From Microbacterium memoriense (GTDB lineage: Bacteria > Actinomycetota > Actinomycetes > Actinomycetales > Microbacteriaceae): DNA of 64,000 nt. A program made the position numbers and the translations under genes. Below the pieces are notes generated by a model. That model saw only the letters and a list, made by a program, of their open reading frames with translations, ran no database searches and had not been told where the DNA came from. Of this stretch, positions 34,118-42,497 are shown one piece after another. The stretch is from contig NZ_JAODOR010000001.1 of NCBI RefSeq assembly GCF_025398275.1, forward strand, positions 124,001 through 188,000. The letters are read 5' to 3'. Within the stretch, counting starts at the first letter, position 1. Every line of letters starts with the position of its first letter.

Positions 34118-34944
34118 GCCTGCAGCACGCCGATGCTCAGCAAGATGATGAGCACGACGCCGAGCGCGAGGCGGTAGATCACGAACGGCAGGAAGCTGCC
34201 GCGCTTGAGATACTGCATCAGGAACGCGATGACCGCGAGTCCGACGCCGAAGGCGACTGCTGTGGCGACGGCGGTTTCCACGAGCGTGAAGACCTGCTCG
34301 CCCGGCTCTCGCAGCGCCTGCAACAGCTCGTACAGCCCGCTGCCGAAGACCGCCGGCACCGCCAGGAGGAAGGCGACCTCGGCGGCCGCGGGTCGTGTGT
34401 AACCGAGCGCCAATCCCATCGTGGTGGTCGCCCCGGAGCGCGAGACCCCCGGAATCAAGGCAAGCGCCTGCGCGAACCCGAGCGCCACGCCGTGCGGGTA
34501 GGTGAGGTCTTCCTCGTTGCGCGTGCGGCGGCCGAGAGCGTCGGCGGCCCCGAGCAGGAGACCGAACACGATGAGCACGATCGCGACGAGCCACAGGTTG
34601 CGGAACGTGTCGCGGATGACGTCCTGGAAGAGGAAGCCGAGCACTCCGATCGGGATCGTTCCGAGGATGACGATCCACCCCATCCGCGCATCGGGGTCGT
34701 TGCGCGGAACGGCGCCGGTCAGTGATCGCGCCCACTGCGCGATGATCCGCATGATCCGACTCCAGAAATACACCAGCACCGCCAATTCGGTGCCGATCTG
34801 GGTGATCGCGGTAAAGGTCGCGCCCGGGTCTTGGGCCGACGGCAGCATCTCCCCGGCGATGCGCAGGTGTGCGCTCGACGAGACCGGAAGGAACTCGGTC
34901 AGTCCCTGCAGCAGTCCCAGGATGATCGCCTCGATGAGGTGCAT
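34111..34944 (-). CDS. uppP: Undecaprenyl-diphosphate phosphatase
   Basis: A 277 aa membrane enzyme that recycles the lipid carrier for cell-wall synthesis by removing a phosphate from undecaprenyl diphosphate; overproduction gives bacitracin resistance. Motifs are [20 protein letters not shown] at the N-terminus and [17 protein letters not shown] in the middle, both catalytic in the BacA family. About eight helices. The ATG is followed by MHLIEAIIL and has GAAAGGCCG upstream. Confidence 0.96.
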   Translation of the reverse strand: MHLIEAIILGLLQGLTEFLPVSSSAHLRIAGEMLPSAQDPGATFTAITQIGTELAVLVYFWSRIMRIIAQWARSLTGAVPRNDPDARMGWIVILGTIPIGVLGFLFQDVIRDTFRNLWLVAIVLIVFGLLLGAADALGRRTRNEEDLTYPHGVALGFAQALALIPGVSRSGATTTMGLALGYTRPAAAEVAFLLAVPAVFGSGLYELLQALREPGEQVFTLVETAVATAVAFGVGLAVIAFLMQYLKRGSFLPFVIYRLALGVVLIILLSIGVLQAY

Positions 34945-34963
34945 GACGGCCTTTCGCGGGGGT

Positions 34964-36256
34964 TCAGTACGTACGGATCAGATCGGTGAGCACGCGCTGA
35001 CCGAACACGAGCGCGTCGATCGGGACACGCTCATCCACACCGTGGAACATACCGGTGAAATCGAGCTCCGCGGGAAGGCGCAACGGCGCGAACCCGTATC
35101 CGGCGATGCCGAGCTCCGCCAGCGCTTTGTTGTCCGTACCGCCGCCCATGAGGTACGGGACGACGGGAATGCCGGGATCGTGCCGGTCGAGGGCCGCGAC
35201 CATGGCCTCGACGAGCGCGCCCGAGAACGGTACTTCCAATCCGATGTCACGGTGCGCGATATCGATCTCGATGTCGTCGCCGACGATCCGCTGGATCTCG
35301 GCGAGGACCGCGTCCTCCTGTCCGGGGAGCGTGCGCACATCGATCGCGGCAATCGCGGCATCCGGAATGACGTTGTGCTTGTACCCGGCCGTCAACCCGG
35401 TCGGATTGGTCGTCGTGCGCAGCGTCGACCGCAGAAACCCGGATGCCGGTCCCGTGCGATCCGCGACGCCATCCGGGTCCGACGGGTCCGCGCCGCAGAG
35501 GGCCGCGAGACCGTCGATCGTCTGTTGGGTGGTGTCGGTCAGCTCGACCGGCCACGCCGTGCGTCCGAGGGTCGCCACGGCCTCGGCGAGCCGCGTGACG
35601 GCATTGTCCGGGTGGAAACGGCTCCCATGCCCGGCCGTCCCGCGCGCGCGCAGCCGCAGCCAGACGAGGGCCTTCTCCCCCACCTGCAGCAGATAGGCGC
35701 GTCGATCACCGACCGGGATCGAGTAGCCGCCGACCTCGCTGATGGCCTCCGTCGCCCCGGCGAACCACTCCGGCCGGTCGCGCACGACGAGTTGCGAGCC
35801 TTCGACACCGCCGTTCTCCTCGTCGGCGAAGAAGACGACGATGAGGTCCCGGGCCGGTTGCTCACCGGCACGCAGGAGCTCGGCGACCGAGGTGAGGATC
35901 ATGGCGTTCATGTCCTTCATATCGACGGCACCGCGGCCCCAGAGCATGCCGTCGCGGACGACCCCGCCGAAGGGGTCGACGCTCCAGTCATCGGCGACCG
36001 CCGGAACGACATCGAGATGTCCGTGCAGGACGAGAGCGGGCTTGCTCGGGTCGCGGCCCGGGATCCGAGCCATGACATTCGTGCGCCGGAGGATTGGCTC
36101 GTAGTACTCAGGCGTCAGGCCGAGTGACTCGAGGTAGGCGCCGACGTACTCGGCCGCCTCACGCTCACCGTTCGCGCGGCCCTCGCCGTAGTTCGTGGTG
36201 TCGAAGCGGATCAGGTCTCGTGCGACCTGGGCGACTTCGGGGAGCTCCTCAGACAT
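34964..36256 (-). CDS. M20-family metallopeptidase/acyl hydrolase
   Basis: A 430 aa di-zinc hydrolase of the M20/ArgE/DapE group. The first metal site is [12 protein letters not shown], the second is [14 protein letters not shown], and the general base EE is in [13 protein letters not shown] dimerisation domain follows with [15 protein letters not shown]. Substrates may be dipeptides or N-acyl amino acids. The ATG at 36256 is preferred to longer in-frame starts because TAGCGT lies 7 nt before it. The C-terminus is 20 bp from the uppP start. Confidence 0.9.
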   Translation of the reverse strand: MSEELPEVAQVARDLIRFDTTNYGEGRANGEREAAEYVGAYLESLGLTPEYYEPILRRTNVMARIPGRDPSKPALVLHGHLDVVPAVADDWSVDPFGGVVRDGMLWGRGAVDMKDMNAMILTSVAELLRAGEQPARDLIVVFFADEENGGVEGSQLVVRDRPEWFAGATEAISEVGGYSIPVGDRRAYLLQVGEKALVWLRLRARGTAGHGSRFHPDNAVTRLAEAVATLGRTAWPVELTDTTQQTIDGLAALCGADPSDPDGVADRTGPASGFLRSTLRTTTNPTGLTAGYKHNVIPDAAIAAIDVRTLPGQEDAVLAEIQRIVGDDIEIDIAHRDIGLEVPFSGALVEAMVAALDRHDPGIPVVPYLMGGGTDNKALAELGIAGYGFAPLRLPAELDFTGMFHGVDERVPIDALVFGQRVLTDLIRTY

Positions 36257-36263
36257 GCGCTCC

Positions 36264-36269
36264 ACGCTA
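36264..36269 (-). promoter_or_regulatory. -10 box of leaderless M20 gene
   Basis: TAGCGT on the reverse strand, 7 nt before the ATG at 36256. Confidence 0.55.
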
Positions 36270-36306
36270 CCGGCCGCCGTAGGCTTCGCTCCGCCGCGTC
36301 CCCGCG

Positions 36307-36390
36307 TGCACCGGATTCGGATGGATGCCGCGGATGCGGCGTGCGGCGAGCCGCAGCATCCGATTCTGGTGACATTGTCCGAATCCGGTG
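36307..36390. repeat. 84-bp intergenic repeat, copy A
   Basis: The first 22 bp (36307-36328, TGCACCGGATTCGGATGGAT plus GC) are identical to 37350-37371. The last 29 bp (36362-36390) match 37405-37433 at 22 positions. The 33-bp middle differs but has the same length. The element is itself inverted: CACCGGATTCGGA at 36309-36321 is the exact complement of TCCGAATCCGGTG at 36378-36390. It also has weaker inner copies (GGATGCGG, CCGATTC). It sits between the M20 and DUF559 genes in a 234-bp gap that shows nothing else apart from the M20 -10 box. Confidence 0.75.
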
Positions 36391-36490
36391 ACCGCACAAA
36401 GCCTCCTCCCCCGCGGGCCCGGACGCGGATTTGTCCACCGATCGGTCCGCGTGCGCCGCGGGCTATGGCCGTGCTCGGCAGGGTGGGGCG

Positions 36491-37336
36491 ATGGACCTGA
36501 CCGCGTGGATCGACGAACGAGGCGGCATCGTGCACCGCCAGACTCTCCTGGATGCCGGAGTCTCGCCGCGCGCGCTCCGCACAGAAATCGCGAACGGCGC
36601 CGCCGCTCGTGTCCGCCGGTATTGGGTAGCGACGCCGGCTGCGCCACCCGTTCTGGTGATCGCTGCGGCGCACACCGCGCAGATCTCGTGCATCACCGCG
36701 GCGCGTCACTTCGGCTGGTGGATCCCGCCGGACGCAGACGCCCGCATTCACCTGCGAGTTCCTCCCCACGCGCAGACTCCGCTCTCGGAAGACCGTGAGA
36801 TCGTGACCCATTGGTCGCGCGCCCTGGTCCCGACCAGTCGCACAGCACTGGTTGCGTCGATCTACGACGCACTCGAACATGTCGCCGAGTGTTTGCCGCG
36901 CGAGCACGCGCTCGTCATCTGGGAGTCCGGCATCCGCGCCCTGCGCCTGTCAGCGGAGGAGATACGACGCGTCGCTTGGCGGACACCGCGCGCACGCGAG
37001 CTCGCTGCGATCATCACCGGCCTGATGGATTCGGGGCTTGAAACGAACTTCGCGACCAGACTCGCGCCCTGGGGCCTCGCCATCCGGGCACAGGTCGTGA
37101 TCGCGGGGAACGCGGTCGATGCCCTCGTCGGCGACCGACTGGTCGTCCAAATCGACGGCTTCGCGCACCATTCGTCCTCCGCCGACCGAACGCGGGATCT
37201 CGCGCACGATCGCGAGCTCATCGCGCGCGGCTACACGGTGCTGCGGTTCTCGTACGTCGAGGTGCTCTACCGCTGGGAACAGGTGGAGCGCGCGATCGCC
37301 CGCGCCATCGCCCAGGGATGCCATCTGGCCGCGTGA
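36491..37336 (+). CDS. AbiEi-like HTH plus DUF559 (Vsr-like nuclease fold) protein
   Basis: A 281 aa protein. Residues 1-50 resemble the N-terminal winged helix of type IV antitoxins (LTAWIDERGGIVHRQTLLDA, then GAAARVRRYWVAT). Residues about 205-275 match DUF559, a PD-(D/E)XK/Vsr-type nuclease fold: VDALVGDRLVVQIDGFAHHS, RDLAHDRELIARGYTVLRFS. Single-copy and multi-copy genes like this are common accessory genes in actinomycetes, with no established function. No toxin partner is adjacent. The ATG at 36491 (AGGGTGGGG upstream) is preferred to a longer frame from 36431. The gene is flanked by the two 84-bp repeats. Confidence 0.75.
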   Translation: MDLTAWIDERGGIVHRQTLLDAGVSPRALRTEIANGAAARVRRYWVATPAAPPVLVIAAAHTAQISCITAARHFGWWIPPDADARIHLRVPPHAQTPLSEDREIVTHWSRALVPTSRTALVASIYDALEHVAECLPREHALVIWESGIRALRLSAEEIRRVAWRTPRARELAAIITGLMDSGLETNFATRLAPWGLAIRAQVVIAGNAVDALVGDRLVVQIDGFAHHSSSADRTRDLAHDRELIARGYTVLRFSYVEVLYRWEQVERAIARAIAQGCHLAA

Positions 37337-37349
37337 CCTCCGCCGCCCC

Positions 37350-37433
37350 TGCACCGGATTCGGATGGATGCGGCAGATTCGGATGAGAACAACCCGTGGC
37401 ACCCGAATCCAGTGACACTCGCCGAATCCGATG
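37350..37433. repeat. 84-bp intergenic repeat, copy B
   Basis: Same orientation and length as copy A. It shows four half-sites of GGATTCGG type: two forward (37354 CCGGATTCGGATG, 37374 CAGATTCGGATG) and two reversed (37401 ACCCGAATCCAGTG, 37421 GCCGAATCCGATG). The outer arms pair at 11 of 13 positions. It begins 14 bp after the DUF559 stop. The intergenic region 37337-37657 otherwise holds a terminator, tRNA-Leu and its promoter. Confidence 0.75.
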
Positions 37434-37469
37434 TGCCGGGTGGATGCCGGTGTCCGCCGCGGACGCACG

Positions 37470-37498
37470 AAAAAGGGCCCCTTTCGGGACCCTTTTCG
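37470..37498 (-). terminator. Terminator of tRNA-Leu(GAG)
   Basis: On the reverse strand AAAAGGGTCCC-GAAA-GGGGCCCTTTTT forms an 11-bp stem (one G.T pair) closed by a GNRA-type tetraloop and followed by a T run. It begins 6 nt after the tRNA 3' end. Confidence 0.85.
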
Positions 37499-37503
37499 AT
37501 CTG

Positions 37504-37588
37504 TGCGCGAGGGGGGACTTGAACCCCCACGCCCTATCCGGGCACTAGCACCTCAAGCTAGCGCGTCTACCTATTCCGCCACCCGCGC
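37504..37588 (-). tRNA. tRNA-Leu(GAG)
   Basis: The reverse strand begins GCGCGGGTGGCGGAATAGG and ends with CTCGCGC plus the A discriminator. The anticodon arm CTAGC-TTGAGGT-GCTAG gives anticodon GAG (reads CUC/CUU). A long variable arm (TGCCCGGATAGGGCG) and GGTTCAAGTCC T-arm fit a class II leucine tRNA, 85 nt, without encoded CCA. Confidence 0.93.
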
Positions 37589-37620
37589 AGATCTTTTTTC
37601 GGTTTCTCAACCGAAGAACG

Positions 37621-37626
37621 ACATTA
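37621..37626 (-). promoter_or_regulatory. Possible -10 box of tRNA-Leu(GAG)
   Basis: TAATGT on the reverse strand, about 33 nt before the tRNA. The intervening leader includes a perfect TTCGGTT-GAGA-AACCGAA hairpin (37598-37615). Confidence 0.4.
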
Positions 37627-37657
37627 GCATGACCCGCGGTCCGCTCAGAAATCGAGG

Positions 37658-38752
37658 TCAGACCGCGACCCCGAAGGCGAGGCCGAGGGCATAGGTCACC
37701 GCGGCCGCGCCGTACCCGATCGCGAGTTGGCGCAGTCCGCGGCGCAGCGGCGGCGCGCCGGAGAGCAAACCGACCATGGCGCCGGTCGCGAGCAACGCGA
37801 CGCCCACGAGCACGAGCGCGAGCACCACGGCGGCGGTGCCGCTCATGCCGAACAGCCACGGCACGGCAGGGATGATGGCGCCCGAGGCGAAGAACAGGAA
37901 GCTGGATCCGGCCGCGCCCAGCGCGCTTCCGACGGTTTCGTGCTCGGCGGACTGCTCGGGAGCGCGCGCGTAGGGAACGGACCGGTCGGCAGCCTGAGCG
38001 ACCTGGATCACATGCTGCGCGGCCACGAGGGATTCTTCAGCCGCCATCCCGCGGGTGCGGTAGACGAGAGCCAACTCGTTCGCGTCGAGGTCGAGATCGG
38101 GCAGCACCTCGTCGGCATCATTGCTCGGCTCCGTGGCATCGAGGAGTTCGCGTTGCGAGCGGATCGAGACGAACTCCCCCGCGCCCATCGACAGCGCCCC
38201 GGCGAGGAGGCCGGCGATGCCGCTGAACAGCACGAACTGCGGTGCCACGCCGGTGGCGCCGATACCGAGAACCAGTGCCAGGTTGGAGACGAGCCCGTCG
38301 TTCGCTCCGAACACGGCGGCGCGGAATGTTCCCGAGAGGCGGCGGCGGCCGCGGGCGGCGAGGCCGCGCACGACCTCACCGTGGATCCGCTCGTCGGCGA
38401 CCATGCGCGCCGTCGCGAACGGTTCGCTCTCGTAGGGTGAGCGGCCCTCGGCATTCTGCGCGAGGGCGAGAACGAAGATCGAACCGAAGCGGCGGGCCAG
38501 CAGGCCCAGCATCCGCGACCCGGAACTCGCGCGTGGCAATCGCGGCGGTTCGCCCCCGAGCAGTTCGAGCCAGTGGTGCTCGTGGCGCCGCTCGGCGTCG
38601 GCGAGAGCCAGCAGGATCTCCCGCTCCTCGCCGTCGCGACGCCGCGCGAGGTCACGGTAGACCTGACCCTCGGCGCGCTCGTCGACGAGGTATTGCGCCC
38701 AGCGACGACGATCCCGTGCGGTGGGCTGGACAGGGTGGGGAACACTCACCAT
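37658..38752 (-). CDS. Ferritin-like domain fused to VIT1/CCC1 iron/manganese transporter (MbfA type)
   Basis: A 364 aa protein in two parts. Residues about 10-130 form a rubrerythrin-like four-helix region with metal-ligand pattern EREILLALADAERRHEHHW. The rest is a VIT1/CCC1 transporter with FRAAVFGANDGLVSNLALV and GALSMGAGEFVSIRSQRELL, and five hydrophobic helices. Fused proteins of this kind export iron in alpha-proteobacteria (MbfA). The start is uncertain: ATG 38752 or GTG 38749, or GTG 38755. A TAGCGT box at 38756-38761 would favour the downstream GTG 38749 if leaderless. Confidence 0.87.
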   Translation of the reverse strand: MVSVPHPVQPTARDRRRWAQYLVDERAEGQVYRDLARRRDGEEREILLALADAERRHEHHWLELLGGEPPRLPRASSGSRMLGLLARRFGSIFVLALAQNAEGRSPYESEPFATARMVADERIHGEVVRGLAARGRRRLSGTFRAAVFGANDGLVSNLALVLGIGATGVAPQFVLFSGIAGLLAGALSMGAGEFVSIRSQRELLDATEPSNDADEVLPDLDLDANELALVYRTRGMAAEESLVAAQHVIQVAQAADRSVPYARAPEQSAEHETVGSALGAAGSSFLFFASGAIIPAVPWLFGMSGTAAVVLALVLVGVALLATGAMVGLLSGAPPLRRGLRQLAIGYGAAAVTYALGLAFGVAV

Positions 38753-38832
38753 CACACGCTAATCCGCAGGTGTTTCGGGCACGGTACGGATGCCGGGATT
38801 GCCAGCATTTCGGGCTTCCGAAGCAGGGCCGG

Positions 38833-40671
38833 TCAGGAGTGCACGCGCCGTCGCAGAACCTCGATACGGGCCTGGAGCTGCGCGACCGTCGCGCGGGCCA
38901 CTTCGGGCCCGCCGCACACCCGTCGCAGCTCCGCGTGCACTGCGCCGTGCGGCTCACCACTCTGCCGGGCGTACAGTCCGACCAGACTGTTGAGAAGCTG
39001 ACGCTGCTCCTTGAGGGTGCGATGCAGGGCGGGCGGCAACCCCGGATCCATGGCATCCGACGAGACCTCTGTCGTGGCGGCACCCGACTCCCCCGCTTCG
39101 CGCACTCGGCGATGACGCGATTGTCGGGATTGCCGCTGCATCAGCAGTTCGTGCACGTGTTCGGGCTCGAGCAGGCCCGGAAGCCCGAGGAACTCTTCCT
39201 CTTCGGGTGTACCGGGAACCGCGAGCTGGCCGAATTCCCGACCGTCGAACAGCACCCGATCGAAGTGCGCGACGGATCCGAGCGCCTGGTAGGAGAATTC
39301 CTGCTCGAGCTCATCGGAGGCCTTCTCTTCGCGTTCCGCATCGGCGAGGAGGTCGTCGTCGAGGAGGCCGTCGTCGTCCTTCTCGCGGTCGAGCGCGTGG
39401 TCGCGTTCGCGTTCCATTTCGCCCGCGAGCGCGAGCAGTTGCGGGACGTTCGGGAGGAAGATCGATGCCGTCTCACCGCGCCGACGCGCGCGCACGAAGC
39501 GCCCGATGGCTTGCGCGAAGAACAGCGGCGTCGACGCGCTCGTCGCGTACACGCCCACCGCGAGCCGCGGGACATCGACACCCTCCGACACCATCCGCAC
39601 GGCGACCATCCATCGCGACGTCGATTGGGCGAATGTCTCGATCCGGCCGGAGGCGGCCTTGTCATCGGAGAGCACGACGGCGGGCTGTTCGCCGGTGATG
39701 TCCCGGAGGATCGCGGCATAGGCCCGGGCGGCGGTCTGATCGGTCGCGATGACGAGACCACCGGCATCCGGGATGTCTTCGCGTACTTCGGACAGCCGTC
39801 GATCGGCGCTGCGCAACACCGCCGGAATCCAGTCGCCTTCCGGATCGAGAGCGGTCCGCCACGCCTGCGCCGTGACGTCCTTCGTATTGTCCTGACCGAG
39901 GTGCGCCTCGAGCTCGTCGCCCGCTTTCGTGCGCCAGCGCATCTTCCCGGCGTAGACCAGGAACAGGACGGGGCGCACGACACCGTCAGCGAGCGCGCGG
40001 CCGTAGCCATAGTTGTAGTCCGTGCGCGACAGACGGATGCCTTTGTCGTTCGGGTGATATTCCACGAACGGAATAGGAGCGGTGTCGCTGCGGAACGGCG
40101 TGCCGGACAGGAGGAGTCGGCGCGTTGCGCGCCCGTACGCGTCGCGCAGCGCCTCTCCCCAGCTGAGGGCGTCACCCCCGTGGTGGACCTCGTCGAGCAC
40201 GACGAGCGTGCGTGCTTCGATCGTCAGCCTCTGGTGGACCGAAGACTTCACCGCGACCTGCGCGTACGTCACGGCGGCGCCGTGGTAGTGCCGAGCCGGC
40301 GCGTGCTGCCGATTGCTGAACCGAGGATCCAGGCGGATACCGACCCGCGCTGCCGCATCGGCCCACTGCGTCTTCAGATGTTCGGTGGGTGCGACGACGA
40401 CGATCCGATCGATCACGCCACGACGCAGCAACTCGCTGGCCAAACGCAACGCGAACGTCGTCTTGCCGGCGCCGGGGGTCGCCGCCGCGAGGAAGTCCCG
40501 CGGGCCCTTGCCGACACCATCCGGCCCGTCGGCATCGAAGTACGCCTCGAGCGCCTCGGCCTGCCAGGCACGCAGATTCTGCGCGGTTCCCCACGGTGCC
40601 CGCTGTGGGAACGCAGGCGAGAGATGCTCGGCTGCAAAGCTGCCGAAATGCTCCTGCTCGTCCGCGTCCAC
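38833..40671 (-). CDS. DEAD/DEAH-box helicase, Type III restriction/UvrB-like fold
   Basis: A 612 aa superfamily 2 helicase. Walker A is TPGAGKTTFALRLASELL, the DExH box is VVLDEVHHGGDALSW, motif III is LLLSGTPFRSD, and motif VI is AQAIGRFVRARRRGE. A very acidic linker (DREKDDDGLLDDDLLADAE) precedes a helical C-terminus. The biological role is unknown; homologues are widespread in Microbacteriaceae. The GTG at 40671 is chosen because TAGGGT lies 8 nt before it; an in-frame start at 40722 would be upstream of the promoter. It diverges from an SGNH hydrolase gene. Confidence 0.85.
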   Translation of the reverse strand: MDADEQEHFGSFAAEHLSPAFPQRAPWGTAQNLRAWQAEALEAYFDADGPDGVGKGPRDFLAAATPGAGKTTFALRLASELLRRGVIDRIVVVAPTEHLKTQWADAAARVGIRLDPRFSNRQHAPARHYHGAAVTYAQVAVKSSVHQRLTIEARTLVVLDEVHHGGDALSWGEALRDAYGRATRRLLLSGTPFRSDTAPIPFVEYHPNDKGIRLSRTDYNYGYGRALADGVVRPVLFLVYAGKMRWRTKAGDELEAHLGQDNTKDVTAQAWRTALDPEGDWIPAVLRSADRRLSEVREDIPDAGGLVIATDQTAARAYAAILRDITGEQPAVVLSDDKAASGRIETFAQSTSRWMVAVRMVSEGVDVPRLAVGVYATSASTPLFFAQAIGRFVRARRRGETASIFLPNVPQLLALAGEMERERDHALDREKDDDGLLDDDLLADAEREEKASDELEQEFSYQALGSVAHFDRVLFDGREFGQLAVPGTPEEEEFLGLPGLLEPEHVHELLMQRQSRQSRHRRVREAGESGAATTEVSSDAMDPGLPPALHRTLKEQRQLLNSLVGLYARQSGEPHGAVHAELRRVCGGPEVARATVAQLQARIEVLRRRVHS

Positions 40672-40679
40672 GAGTGACC

Positions 40680-40685
40680 ACCCTA
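40680..40685 (-). promoter_or_regulatory. -10 box of leaderless helicase gene
   Basis: TAGGGT on the reverse strand, 8 nt before the GTG at 40671, back to back with TAGCCT for the SGNH gene. Confidence 0.55.
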
Positions 40686-40704
40686 AGCGCTGGGACGGAC
40701 ACGG

Positions 40705-40710
40705 TAGCCT
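40705..40710 (+). promoter_or_regulatory. -10 box of second SGNH hydrolase gene
   Basis: TAGCCT 26 nt before the ATG at 40737, leaving a short leader with CAGGAGAG as ribosome-binding site. Confidence 0.5.
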
Positions 40711-40736
40711 CGAAGTGACCACAAGTCAGGAGAGTC

Positions 40737-41621
40737 ATGGCGAAGAACGAACCCACGCCGGATCAGCACCGCACGCCGTATGTGCCCAATGAGACGGCGC
40801 ACCCGTGGCGACGGATGGTCTCGATCGGTGACTCGTTCACGGAGGGCATCGGTGATCCGATTCCCGGCACCGTCGATGAGCATCGCGGATGGGCTGATCG
40901 GGTCGCGGAGGTACTCGCAGAACAGGTCGACGACTTCGCCTACGCGAATCTCGCTGTCCGCGGAAAGCTCATCGGGCAGATCATCGCCGACCAGGTCGAA
41001 CCGGCGCTCGCGCTCAGCCCCGATCTCATCACGTTCTCGGCCGGCGGCAACGACGTCCTCCGTCCCGGAAGCGACCCGGATGCTGTCGCGCAGCGATTCG
41101 AGGATGCCGTCGCGCGGCTGTGCTCGCAGGGAGCGACGGTCGTCGTGTTCACGGGCATCGACACGGCGTTCACACCGGTCTTCCGTGGAATCCGCGGTCG
41201 TGTCGCGATCTACAACGAGAACATCCGCGCGATCGCCGACCGCTACGACTGCATCGTGGCCGATCAATGGGCGCTCAAAGAGATCCAGGACATGCGGTTC
41301 TTCGACGACGACCGTCTCCACATGAACGCTCTCGGTCACCACGAGGTCGCGCGCATGGTGCTCCGCGCGCTCAACGTGCCCAACGACCTCGCGCCGATGC
41401 AACCCGATCCGGTCCCGCGCATGACGTGGCGGTCCGCTCGCGCCGGCGATCTCGTGTGGGCACGCGCCCACCTCGTGCCGTGGGTGCTGCGTCGGCTCCG
41501 TCATCAGTCCTCGGGAGACAACATCACCGCCAAGCGTCCGGATGCCGGCCCCGTCGGCATGCCGGTGGTCACCGAGGCGCCCGCGCGCGACCGCTCCGCC
41601 GGGCCCGGCTCGCGGACCTGA
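40737..41621 (+). CDS. SGNH/GDSL-family hydrolase (second paralogue)
   Basis: A 294 aa paralogue of the protein at 12728. Block I is SIGDSFTEGIGDP, the Asn block is TFSAGGNDVLRPG, and the D/H pair is in DDDRLHMNALGHHEVA. It has a longer N-terminal extension (about 22 residues) and a basic, proline-rich tail. No signal peptide. Unlike its paralogue it has a leader and ribosome-binding site. Substrate unknown. Confidence 0.88.
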   Translation: MAKNEPTPDQHRTPYVPNETAHPWRRMVSIGDSFTEGIGDPIPGTVDEHRGWADRVAEVLAEQVDDFAYANLAVRGKLIGQIIADQVEPALALSPDLITFSAGGNDVLRPGSDPDAVAQRFEDAVARLCSQGATVVVFTGIDTAFTPVFRGIRGRVAIYNENIRAIADRYDCIVADQWALKEIQDMRFFDDDRLHMNALGHHEVARMVLRALNVPNDLAPMQPDPVPRMTWRSARAGDLVWARAHLVPWVLRRLRHQSSGDNITAKRPDAGPVGMPVVTEAPARDRSAGPGSRT

Positions 41622-41628
41622 CGAGCCC

Positions 41629-42423
41629 TCAGGGACGCAGCGCCCAGAGCGCGACGGCAGCCGCCGCCGCCACGTTCAGCGAATCCACTCCCCCGGCCAT
41701 CGGGATCGTGACGACGCTGTCGGCGGCTTCGAGCGCGCGACGTGACAGACCGTCGCCTTCGGCCCCCATCAGCAGAGCGACACGTTCCGGCCGGCTCGCG
41801 ACGAAGTCGTCGAGGGGCACCGCCTTCTCGTTCAGTGCGAGAGCCGCGACATGCATTCCCGCATCGGTGAGGATGCCGCGGGCATCCCGCCAGGCCGGCA
41901 TCCGCGTCCACGGAATCTGGAAGACCGTGCCCATGCTCACCCGCACGCTCCGCCGATAGAGCGGATCGGCGCAGCGCGGGCTGATCACTACCGCGTCCGC
42001 TCCCAGCCCTGCCGCCGCACGGAAGGCCGCTCCCACGTTCGTGTGGTCGACGATGTCCTCGAGGATCAGCACGAGACGCGCGTCGGCGATCACCTCCGGC
42101 ATCGGCAACAGTGCGGGGCGGTGCATGGCGGCGAGAGCACCGCGGTGGACCGCGTACCCGGTCAGATCTTCGGCCACGGCATCCTCGACGACGAAGATCG
42201 GCGCATCGCCGGCGAGGTCGCGCACGTCGTCGAGCCACTTCTCCTGCACGAGGAATGACCGCGGGCGATGGCCCGCAGCCAACGCGCGGGAGATGACCTT
42301 GGCCGATTCCGCGATGTAGAGGCCCCCGGCGGGTTCGAGGATGCGCCGGAGCGCCACATCGGTCAGGTTGCGGTAGTCCGCCAACCGATCATCGGTGGGT
42401 TCGGCGATCCTGAGGACGGGCAT
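41629..42423 (-). CDS. TrmH/SpoU-family RNA 2'-O-methyltransferase
   Basis: A 264 aa SPOUT methyltransferase. An N-terminal substrate-binding domain (GLYIAESAKVISRALAAGHR) is followed by the knotted catalytic domain with motif 1 LEDIVDHTNVGAAFRAAAGL, motif 2 LLMGAEGDGLS and motif 3 VTIPMAGGVDSLNVAAAAAV. It methylates a ribose in tRNA or rRNA. The ATG at 42423 starts the conserved MPVLRIAEP, with GGAG upstream. Its stop is 7 bp from that of the convergent SGNH gene. Confidence 0.9.
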   Translation of the reverse strand: MPVLRIAEPTDDRLADYRNLTDVALRRILEPAGGLYIAESAKVISRALAAGHRPRSFLVQEKWLDDVRDLAGDAPIFVVEDAVAEDLTGYAVHRGALAAMHRPALLPMPEVIADARLVLILEDIVDHTNVGAAFRAAAGLGADAVVISPRCADPLYRRSVRVSMGTVFQIPWTRMPAWRDARGILTDAGMHVAALALNEKAVPLDDFVASRPERVALLMGAEGDGLSRRALEAADSVVTIPMAGGVDSLNVAAAAAVALWALRP

Positions 42424-42472
42424 GGCTCCATGGTGACACGGCATCCGTAACATCCCGGAAAAGCAGGACGCG

Positions 42473-42478
42473 TAGGCT
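42473..42478 (+). promoter_or_regulatory. -10 box of sirtuin gene
   Basis: TAGGCT 19 nt before the ATG at 42498, giving a very short leader carrying GGAGAGGA. Confidence 0.45.
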
Positions 42479-42497
42479 CGGCCCCGGAGAGGATGGG

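Noticed and set aside
40680..40722. Longer N-terminus for the helicase, starting at 40722.
   Set aside because: The additional residues (MVTSRLPCPSQRLGWSL) lie upstream of or across the TAGGGT box that fits a leaderless start at 40671, and they look like read-through of promoter sequence.
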